Positions 25,675 through 32,213 of a DNA stretch of 32,213 nucleotides are shown here, in pieces. Origin of the DNA: DASPLH01 sp035627675. Lineage in GTDB: Bacteria; Acidobacteriota; Terriglobia; Terriglobales; Acidobacteriaceae. Numbering within the stretch: the stretch's first letter is position 1; each line of letters starts with the position of its first letter. The notes under the pieces were generated by a model. It searched no databases. It was given only the letters and a program-made list of their open reading frames with translations, and had not been told where the DNA came from. A program made the position numbers and the translations under genes. Location of the stretch: assembly GCA_035627675.1 (NCBI GenBank), contig DASPLH010000265.1:1-32213 (forward strand). Direction: 5' to 3'.

Positions 25675-27339
25675 ATGACATCGTGTATTCAGAAGTTGAT
25701 GGCCGCCGCAGCGATCACAGCCATGCTGATGCCGGCAGCCGCGGTATCGCAAAGCACGACGGGCGCCGCGAAGAAGACGACCCGGAGATCCGCGGCACAG
25801 GCGCAGGCCGTCACCGCCGACGACATCCGCCAACTGCGGGAGATGTTGCAGCAGCAACAGGCGCAGTTGAACGAACTGCGCCAGCAGATGGCGCAGCGCG
25901 ATCAGCAGTTGCAGCAGACGCAACAGCAGCTCTCTGACGCACAGAAAATCGCCGCCGAGGCTCAGCAGCGGGCGGTGTCGGTCGAAACCGCGAAGGTCAG
26001 CAACAGCGCCCTCGAAGAGGTGAAGGCCAAGCTCGAGAGCGTGAGGGGGACCATGACGGAGGCGATGCTCACCGCACAGGAAGACCAGAAGAAGCTGGGC
26101 GGGCTGGCCACGACGCTCCACCGCTTCCGCTGGTCGGGCGACGTGCGCGTGCGTTACGAGACGTTCTTCCGCGACGCACTCGCCGACCGGCATCGTTCGC
26201 GTATCCGGGCGCGCTTCGGCTTCGAGAGCAACCTGAGCGAAGACTTCGTGGCCGGAGCATACCTGGCGACCGGTCAGCTCAACGACCCGACCTCCACGAA
26301 CGAGTCGTTGACCAACGCCTTCGAGCGCAAGAGCATCGGGCTCGATCGCGCTTACATCACCTACAACCCGTCGGCGCGCAAGTGGCTGGCGATCACCGGC
26401 GGTAAGTTCGCTGCCACGTGGCAGAAAACGAACCAGACGTTCGATCCCGACATCAACCCGGAAGGATTCAGCGAGAAGCTCTCGTTCGACGTGAAGAGTC
26501 CGCTGCTCAAGAACGTCACGGTGCTGGGCCTGCAACTCAGCGTCAACGAAGCGGGCGGCACGAACGATGCGTGGGCCTTCGGCGGACAGGCGCAGGCGAA
26601 GTTGCAGCTTGGGCGTTTCTGGACGATGACGCCGTCGTACACCGTCCTTAACTTCCGCAACGAGAATCAACTGGTCAACAACACGCTAAGTGGCGGAACC
26701 GGCACCACCGGATCACCGGTCACGAGCGTCGGCGTAACGGGCGTCCCGGTGATCACTGGTTTCCTGAGCGGCTCTACGTTCCTTGCTCCGAATGGGATGA
26801 CGAATTGCGTCGTTCTTCCTGCGGCTCCGGCGACGACGCCGCGGCCGTCCCTCTGCTCGAAGTTCCTGTACTCCGACCTGATCGTCAACAATCAGATTAC
26901 GACGTGGTCGGAGCGCTTCCCGTGGACGGTCATCGCCGAGTACCACAAGAACCTGAACGCAAACCCCAGCCCGATCGATGGGCGCTTGCACGACGGCATG
27001 TACTTCGTGGAGACAAGCCTCGGCCGCTCGAAGGCCAGGGGCGACATGCAGTTCGGTTACTCCTTCGGCCGCACGGAACAGGATGCCGTGATTGCCACGT
27101 TCGTCGAGAGCGATCAGCGCTGGCCCACGAACGTGGTTCAGCATCGAGTTTTCGGCAACATGCGCCTGCGCAACAACGTGACGCTCGGTTACACGCAGTG
27201 GATCGGTCGCACGCTCAACACGCGGCTTCCCATCGCGGCCAACGGCGGAGCGATCGCCCTTCCTGCCGGGTTTGCCGGAACCGGACGCACCGAGCCCTGG
27301 CTGAAGCGCGGTCAGCTCGACGTAATTCTCTCGTTCTAA
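25675..27339 (+). CDS. Outer-membrane porin with N-terminal coiled coil, probable phosphate-uptake channel
   Basis: 554 residues. Signal peptide about 1-25 (AAAVSQ), a basic linker, then a Gln-rich coiled coil at about 40-140 (LREMLQQQQAQLNELRQQMAQRD), then a beta-barrel-like region from about 155 (FRWSGDVRVRYETFF) to a terminal phenylalanine (LDVILSF), the usual outer-membrane insertion signal. The layout fits the putative porin family found in Gram-negative phyla, where the coiled coil may trimerise or span to the cell wall. I chose the ATG at 25675, after GAGAGAGAG. Position between pstS and pstC points to phosphate or phosphate-ester uptake, by analogy with OprP-type porins; no selectivity residue is recognisable, so that role is inference. 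Confidence 0.75.
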   Translation: MTSCIQKLMAAAAITAMLMPAAAVSQSTTGAAKKTTRRSAAQAQAVTADDIRQLREMLQQQQAQLNELRQQMAQRDQQLQQTQQQLSDAQKIAAEAQQRAVSVETAKVSNSALEEVKAKLESVRGTMTEAMLTAQEDQKKLGGLATTLHRFRWSGDVRVRYETFFRDALADRHRSRIRARFGFESNLSEDFVAGAYLATGQLNDPTSTNESLTNAFERKSIGLDRAYITYNPSARKWLAITGGKFAATWQKTNQTFDPDINPEGFSEKLSFDVKSPLLKNVTVLGLQLSVNEAGGTNDAWAFGGQAQAKLQLGRFWTMTPSYTVLNFRNENQLVNNTLSGGTGTTGSPVTSVGVTGVPVITGFLSGSTFLAPNGMTNCVVLPAAPATTPRPSLCSKFLYSDLIVNNQITTWSERFPWTVIAEYHKNLNANPSPIDGRLHDGMYFVETSLGRSKARGDMQFGYSFGRTEQDAVIATFVESDQRWPTNVVQHRVFGNMRLRNNVTLGYTQWIGRTLNTRLPIAANGGAIALPAGFAGTGRTEPWLKRGQLDVILSF

Positions 27340-27386
27340 GCTGCCGTAATCCCGGCCCGGGCCAACCAGTACGGGCATCCACACAG

Positions 27387-27416
27387 GCCAGCGCGGCACC
27401 ACCGCGCTGGCGATTT
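27387..27416 (+). terminator. Terminator after the porin gene
   Basis: Perfect 10-bp stem gccagcgcgg/ccgcgctggc (27387-27396 with 27402-27411), loop CACCA, then GATTT. Lies just before the pstC Pho box. Confidence 0.6.
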
Positions 27417-27425
27417 CATGCGCTG

Positions 27426-27459
27426 TTTTAATACGGCTGTAACAAGCGGCTGGTACCTT
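27426..27459 (+). promoter_or_regulatory. Pho box and -10 element of pstC
   Basis: TTTTAAT-ACGG-CTGTAAC (27426-27443) has the 11-bp period; the second half-site is identical to that before pstS. Exactly 10 nt later is TACCTT (27454-27459), and six nt after that the GTG at 27466, the same distance as in phoB. Confidence 0.62.
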
Positions 27460-27465
27460 CAAGCC

Positions 27466-28539
27466 GTGGAGACTCCCACCTCAAGATCTGCCGGCGAGGC
27501 CCGTCCCGTGACGCACGCGCCGGCACCTGCCTGGACGGCCCACCCCTCGCGAATGCCGGAGCCCGCGGCCCCTGTCCCCGAGCCGAAACGAAAGATCAAG
27601 CTTGGATCGGTGCGGGCTGCGATTGCCGTCGATAAGGTGTTTGCCGCGACGGTGTTGGCCTGTGCCGCTTCGATCCTTGGCATCCTGGGGCTCATCGTTT
27701 ACGAGCTCGCGGTTCGCTCGAAGCTCTCGGTGCAGGAGTTCGGGCTCAAGTTCTTCACCGGGAGCCACTGGGACCCGGTTTCAGGGCTGTTCGGGGCAGT
27801 CCCGTTCATCTACGGAACACTGGTCTCGTCGTTTCTCGCCGTACTGTTGGCCGTTCCGCTGGCGGTCGGAGTGGCCGTGTTCGTCACCGAGGTTTGTCCG
27901 CGCTCGCTGCGCGGAGCGATCTCGTTCCTCGTCGAGCTGCTGGCGGCAATCCCCAGCGTCATCTACGGACTGTGGGCGATCTTCGTATTGGCTCCGCTGC
28001 TGCGCGATCATGTGCAGCCGCTGCTCGCGACGTATCTGGGCTGGACCGGGTTGTTCTCGGGGCCGGCGTACGGGCTTGGGATGCTTGCGGCAGGAGTGAT
28101 CCTGGCGATCATGATCGTGCCGATCATCTGCTCGATCACCCGCGAAGTCATGCTGGCCGTCCCGCAGAACCAGCGCGAAGCGGTCCTCGCGCTGGGCGCA
28201 ACCCGGTGGGAGATGGTGCGGATGGGCGTGCTTCGCAACGCGCGCGCCGGAGTGCTTGGCGCGGTCATCCTCGGGCTCGGGCGGGCGATCGGCGAAACCA
28301 TGGCCGTGACGATGGTGATCGGAAACCGTCCCGAAATCGCCAAGTCACTTTTCGCGCCCGGCTACACCATGGCCAGCGTCATCGCCAACGAGTTCAGCGA
28401 GGCCACGGACGACCTTTATCTCAGCGCACTGGTAGAGATCGGACTGGCGCTGATGATCGTGACCTTGATTGTTAATACCTGCGCACGGCTGCTCGTGTGG
28501 TCGATCACGCGGGGAACTCCGGCGAGGGCCCATGCGTAG
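27466..28539 (+). CDS. pstC: Phosphate ABC transporter permease PstC
   Basis: 357 residues from the GTG at 27466. About 45 polar, Pro-rich N-terminal residues precede six transmembrane helices. The ABC-permease EAA loop is REAVLALGATRWEMVRMGVLRNARAG, followed by GLGRAIGETMAVTMVIGNRP, typical of PstC. An in-frame ATG at 27418 exists but would place the Pho box and -10 inside the coding region; an ATG at 27553 is a third option and would delete the polar leader. I prefer 27466 on promoter geometry. With PstA it forms the inner-membrane channel. The stop overlaps pstA by 8 nt. Confidence 0.88.
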   Translation: METPTSRSAGEARPVTHAPAPAWTAHPSRMPEPAAPVPEPKRKIKLGSVRAAIAVDKVFAATVLACAASILGILGLIVYELAVRSKLSVQEFGLKFFTGSHWDPVSGLFGAVPFIYGTLVSSFLAVLLAVPLAVGVAVFVTEVCPRSLRGAISFLVELLAAIPSVIYGLWAIFVLAPLLRDHVQPLLATYLGWTGLFSGPAYGLGMLAAGVILAIMIVPIICSITREVMLAVPQNQREAVLALGATRWEMVRMGVLRNARAGVLGAVILGLGRAIGETMAVTMVIGNRPEIAKSLFAPGYTMASVIANEFSEATDDLYLSALVEIGLALMIVTLIVNTCARLLVWSITRGTPARAHA

Positions 28540-29395
28540 TAAAGACCTCAAACTCAGCTGGTTCCGCCGCATCGCGAACTGGATGTTCGTCGGCCTGAGC
28601 GCCACGGCCGCCATAGCCGTGCTGGCGCCGCTGCTGGCCATCTTCGGATACCTGGTCTACAAGGGCGTCGGATCGATCAATATGGATTTCTTGACGCATG
28701 TGCCGGCTCCGGTGGGCGAGCCCGGCGGTGGAATGGCGAACGCCATCGTCGGCTCGGGGATGATGCTGTTGCTGGCCAGCGCGATCGGCGTGCCGCTGGG
28801 GATCGGCGCAGGCATTTACGTATCCGAGTACCGCCGCTCGCGTTTCGCGCACCTGGTGCGGTTCATCGCCGACGTGCTCAACGGCGTGCCGTCGATCGTA
28901 GTCGGAATCGCCGTGTACGCCCTGATCGTCCTGCGGCAGGGACACTTCTCCGGCTTCGCCGGCGGCATGGCGCTGGGCATCATGATGATCCCCACCATTG
29001 CTCGCACCACGGAAGAGATGCTGCTGATGGTGCCTCACTCGATCCGCGAGGCGGCGTTGGGCCTCGGCATTCCGCAATGGCGCAGCACGCTGGCCATCAC
29101 GCTGCGAACGGCCCTGCCGGGTGTGATCACCGGCGTAATGCTGGCCTTCGCGCGGGTTGCGGGCGAGACCGCGCCGCTGCTGTTCACCGCGCTTGGCAAC
29201 CAGTTCTGGAGCAGGGATCTGAACCAGCCCATGGCCGCGCTGCCGTTGCAGATTTACACGTACGCAATCTCGCCGTATGACGAATGGCACCGCCAGGCCT
29301 GGGCGGGAGCGCTGGTACTGATCGTACTGATCGTCATTGCCGTGGCAGTGATGCGTTACGTCACCAGTCGCGGACGCATGGCCGGGGCGCACTAA
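28532..29395 (+). CDS. pstA: Phosphate ABC transporter permease PstA
   Basis: 287 residues, six helices. EAA loop REAALGLGIPQWRSTLAITLRTALPG and the following AFARVAGETAPLLFTALGNQFW are PstA signatures. I use the ATG at 28532, which overlaps the end of pstC by 8 nt; the frame is open further upstream, but only within pstC. It pairs with PstC to form the translocation path and contacts PstB through the EAA loop. Confidence 0.92.
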   Translation: MRSKDLKLSWFRRIANWMFVGLSATAAIAVLAPLLAIFGYLVYKGVGSINMDFLTHVPAPVGEPGGGMANAIVGSGMMLLLASAIGVPLGIGAGIYVSEYRRSRFAHLVRFIADVLNGVPSIVVGIAVYALIVLRQGHFSGFAGGMALGIMMIPTIARTTEEMLLMVPHSIREAALGLGIPQWRSTLAITLRTALPGVITGVMLAFARVAGETAPLLFTALGNQFWSRDLNQPMAALPLQIYTYAISPYDEWHRQAWAGALVLIVLIVIAVAVMRYVTSRGRMAGAH

Positions 29396-29427
29396 CTACG
29401 AATGGAAATGAGTTTACGGAGAGATCG

Positions 29428-30185
<758 letters not shown>

Positions 30186-30189
<4 letters not shown>

Positions 30190-30890
30190 TCAGAAGCAGG
30201 TTTCAGCAAGGACTCGACGACCTCAAAGAAAAATTGCTCGCCATGGGCGGTCTGGCCGAGAGTGTGATCGAGGCGGCCAGCCAGGCGTACACGAAGCAGG
30301 ACGCGAAGCTCTGCCAGTTGGTGTTCGAGCGCGAACGAGAAATCAACGAAGCCGAACGCCGCATCGACGAGATCGCGGTGGACCTGCTCGCCATGCAGCA
30401 GCCGATGGCTTCCGATCTGCGCTTCATCCTCGCCGTGTTGAAGATCAACGCCGACCTGGAGCGCGTGGGCGACCAGGCCGTGAACATCGCGCAGCGTGCG
30501 GTGGACGCCATGCAGAAGACGCGCCCGGTGGACATCCCGGTGGATGTTCCACGCATGACCTCGGCCGTCTCGATCATGATCCGCCGGGCGCTACAGTCGT
30601 TTGTCGAAGGGCAGGACGATGTGGCCGAGGCGGTACTGAGCATGGACAACGTGGTGGACCGCATGAAGGACGAAGCGTTCGTTGCGCTGGTGCGCTCGAT
30701 GGAGACAGATCCGGCGAACACGCGCGCTTACCTCGATGCGCTGCTCGTCACACGCAACCTGGAACGCGTGGCAGACCACGCCACAAACATAGCCGAGGAT
30801 GTCATCTTCTGGGTGCGGGGCGACGACGTTCGCCACCACCACGGCAGGCGTCTGGAAGACAAACGCGCCGCAGACAGCAGCAAGACCTAG
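30186..30890 (+). CDS. phoU: PhoU-family phosphate signalling protein, second copy
   Basis: 234 residues, two helical PhoU repeats. Classic segments: FQQGLDDLKEKLLAMGGLAESVIEAA at the start, ERRIDEIAVDLLAMQQPMASDLRFILAVLKINADLERVGDQAVNIAQRA, and LLVTRNLERVADHATNIAEDVIFWVRG. This is the canonical PhoU (closer to E. coli PhoU than the 23482 copy) and is translation-coupled to pstB. Known role: with PstB, holds PhoR in its phosphatase state when phosphate is plentiful. Last gene of the pho-pst block. Confidence 0.93.
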
Positions 30891-30913
30891 GCGAGATCGA
30901 AGAGGAAGGCAGG

Positions 30914-30952
30914 GCCGGCGCCGCACCCTTCGCGAAGTCTCAGGGTGCCGGC
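30914..30952. terminator. Candidate bidirectional terminator between phoU2 and the merR-like gene
   Basis: gcaccct (30923-30929) pairs with agggtgc (30942-30948), extendable by flanking GCCGGC-type bases with a bulge. The right arm overlaps the stop codon of the minus-strand gene. No T-run on either side, so uncertain. Confidence 0.4.
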
Positions 30953-31410
30953 GAGAAGGTACGCAGATGCGAACCGTTGCCGGGGTGCACCAGCAGGGCC
31001 CGCAGGTTGGAGCACGCGGGGGCCGAGCGGTACACGGTGCATTCGTAGCAATCACGTTCGGTGTTGCAGCAGGAGTGTTTTACCCAGCAGGGCACGCCGC
31101 CCGAGTTCTTCACCGGGCATGCCTGCTTCTGCGAGGCGTCGCATTCGTGGAGTTCCCAGCAGGGAAGCAGTGCGAGCAGGTGCCGGATCCCGGCGAAATT
31201 CAGCCGCGCCTCGCGCACCAGCCGGAGCAGCGTGCCGATCCACTCGAAATCCTCCTGGCTGAAGTAGCGCGTGCCCTTGGCCGACTTAATCGGGATCAGA
31301 AGGCCTTCGCGCTCGTACAGCCGAAGCAGGTCCACCGATACGTTGAAGTGTTGAGCGACCGCTCCAATCTTGATCCGCTGTGGCTGACCTGTACTTCCGT
31401 TTGCAGACAT
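30940..31410 (-). CDS. MerR-family regulator with cysteine-rich two-CW-like domain
   Basis: 156 residues. Residues 12-80 are a MerR winged helix-turn-helix (IKIGAVAQHFNVSVDLLRLYEREGLLIP..KGTRYF) continuing into the start of the dimer helix. The tail carries nine cysteines (84, 90, 98, 108, 114, 115, 121, 124, 133) in the pattern PCWELHEC...ACPV...PCWVKHSCC...DCYEC, which resembles the two-CW cysteine modules found beside signalling domains in other bacteria. These residues could bind a metal, an Fe-S cluster or act as redox switches; which one cannot be told. I chose the ATG at 31410, with AAGGAAG 9 nt upstream; another ATG at 31461 would add 17 residues. Divergent from the ptb-like gene, its likely first target. 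Confidence 0.8.
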   Translation of the reverse strand: MSANGSTGQPQRIKIGAVAQHFNVSVDLLRLYEREGLLIPIKSAKGTRYFSQEDFEWIGTLLRLVREARLNFAGIRHLLALLPCWELHECDASQKQACPVKNSGGVPCWVKHSCCNTERDCYECTVYRSAPACSNLRALLVHPGNGSHLRTFSPAP

Positions 31411-31731
31411 ACGTGTGCACTTCCTTGCCGGGCTGGACGAGTTCCGGTGGATACAATGCAAGCGTGTTGCCGTATCGAGCGTGGACGTAAATATGTCATT
31501 TTCAGTGACTTGCGTGGCCTACCCGGCGCCGCTCTGGCTCTGGAGTCCACAAATCGGGCGAATTCACTCAGGATAGTGCGTGTTAGCACCCCCGGGCCTG
31601 TCCGGGCCTTACCCTCGGGCTGCTTGCCAGAAGAAACCCTCGGAGGTGACGCACGGCACAGAAAAGCCGGCGGCTTCGGGGCATGTTAAGGAGTCACTTT
31701 CTCCATCGAGCGAACTCCTGTGGGGTCATCT
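31411..31731. other. Divergent intergenic region between merR-like gene and ptb
   Basis: About 320 nt without a gene. On the plus strand TTGCCG (31425-31430) and TACAAT (31452-31457) are separated by 21 bp, close to the long spacers of MerR-controlled promoters. An inverted GTCA/TGAC pair stands at 31495-31509, and accctcgg occurs twice (31611 and 31636). None is conclusive. Confidence 0.35.
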
Positions 31732-32213
31732 ATGTCTTCGACGATGTGTGCCACGAGCCCAATCACCAGCTTCAGCGAACTTCGCGACCGCGCCCGCGCG
31801 GCCGGTCCTAAACGCGTTGGCGTCGTCGTTGCCGACGACGACATTGCGCTGGCGGCGGCGCACGACGCACTCTGCCTGGAAATCGCCAGCCCAGTGCTGA
31901 TCGGCGAGGAAGCGAAGATCCGGGCAATCGCCGCGCAGCATGGCTTCGGGCAACTCAGCCGCGCTGAATTCGTCGCGGCTCCGGACGCGGGTACGGCCGC
32001 CAGGATCGCCGTCCAGATGGCGAGAGCCGGGGCGTTGGACATCCTGCTGAAGGGCCACCTGCGAACCGACGAACTGCTGCGCCCCGTGCTCAGCAGCACC
32101 GAGGGATTGCGCACCGGACGATTGCTCAGCGACGTGCTGCTGTACGAGGACCTCCTGAGCGGCTCAAAGCGCCTCGTGGGAGTCACCGATGGCGGGCTCA
32201 ACGTCGCTCCCAC
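31732..32213 (+). CDS. ptb: Phosphate acetyl/butyryltransferase, 3' part outside the window
   Basis: At least 160 residues, open to the window edge. Pta/Ptb-family enzyme transferring an acyl group between CoA and phosphate in the cytoplasm. Seen: SFSELRDRARAAGPKRVGVVVADD at the N-terminus, then DILLKGHLRTDELLRPVLSSTEGLRTGRLLSDVLLYE and RLVGVTDGGLNVAP, which match the MKG...LR.VL....GLRTGR.LSH...FE and FVTDAAMNIAP blocks of phosphate butyryltransferases. Active-site regions beyond the cut cannot be checked. ATG at 31732 is preceded by TGGGG at 6 nt; an in-frame ATG at 31744 is the alternative. Butyryl versus acetyl preference is not resolved. Confidence 0.8.
   Translation, partial: MSSTMCATSPITSFSELRDRARAAGPKRVGVVVADDDIALAAAHDALCLEIASPVLIGEEAKIRAIAAQHGFGQLSRAEFVAAPDAGTAARIAVQMARAGALDILLKGHLRTDELLRPVLSSTEGLRTGRLLSDVLLYEDLLSGSKRLVGVTDGGLNVAP

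Noticed and set aside
30799..31689. 296-codon plus-strand frame over the merR-like gene
   Set aside because: Antisense to a clear MerR HTH domain with a good ribosome site; no domain in the plus-strand product.
31560..31731. Riboswitch or CIRCE-type element before ptb (TTAGCACCC segment near 31583)
   Set aside because: The inverted partner GAGTGCTAA is absent, and no known riboswitch core could be traced.

Overview
GC-rich bacterial window dominated by two dense plus-strand gene blocks. The gene families and their order suggest an Acidobacteriota (Terriglobia/Koribacter-like) chromosome: an alternative complex III (ACIII) locus fused to a caa3 oxidase locus, a minimal TonB-C-domain protein, and intergenic palindromes of a kind I associate with acidobacterial genomes. 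That assignment is inference; there is no rRNA in the window.

Layout. 1-1458: aldehyde dehydrogenase, probably cut at its 5' end by the window. 1618-2001: small secreted TonB-C protein ending at a strong terminator. 2079-2190: two palindromes and a 9-bp tandem repeat. 2201-3949 (minus): PoxB-like ThDP-dependent pyruvate:quinone oxidoreductase. 3950-4601: divergent control region holding an extended -10 promoter, a CRP-type palindrome and a roughly 250-nt structured leader. 4602-17724: one long, tightly packed operon actABCDEF, an unnamed membrane gene, a SCO copper chaperone, then ctaCDEF, closed by a terminator. It encodes quinol:electron-acceptor oxidoreductase plus an A2-type caa3 oxygen reductase, i.e. 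a complete quinol-to-oxygen branch. 17823-20909: large FAD/Fe-S dehydrogenase with a C-terminal membrane helix, a plausible further electron donor to the quinone pool.

20978-30890: phosphate-starvation block in the order phoB, phoR, phoU1, a 72-residue membrane ORF, pstS, an outer-membrane porin, pstC, pstA, pstB, phoU2. PhoR senses and phosphorylates PhoB; PstSCAB imports phosphate across the inner membrane; the porin probably supplies outer-membrane passage; PhoU proteins couple transporter state to PhoR. I find Pho-box-like direct repeats with an 11-bp period before the small ORF, pstS and pstC. The latter two share an exact 10-nt spacing to a TAC-type -10 element. phoB and pstC appear to be leaderless with GTG starts.

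30940-31410 (minus): MerR-type regulator with a cysteine-rich two-CW-like tail, divergent from 31732 onward, a phosphate acetyl/butyryltransferase gene cut by the window end.

No mobile element, CRISPR, tRNA or rRNA was seen. The best candidates for new biology are the structured leader and operator before actA, the unnamed gene between actF and sco, the small Pho-linked membrane ORF, the MerR/two-CW regulator, and the conserved promoter geometry of the phosphate genes.
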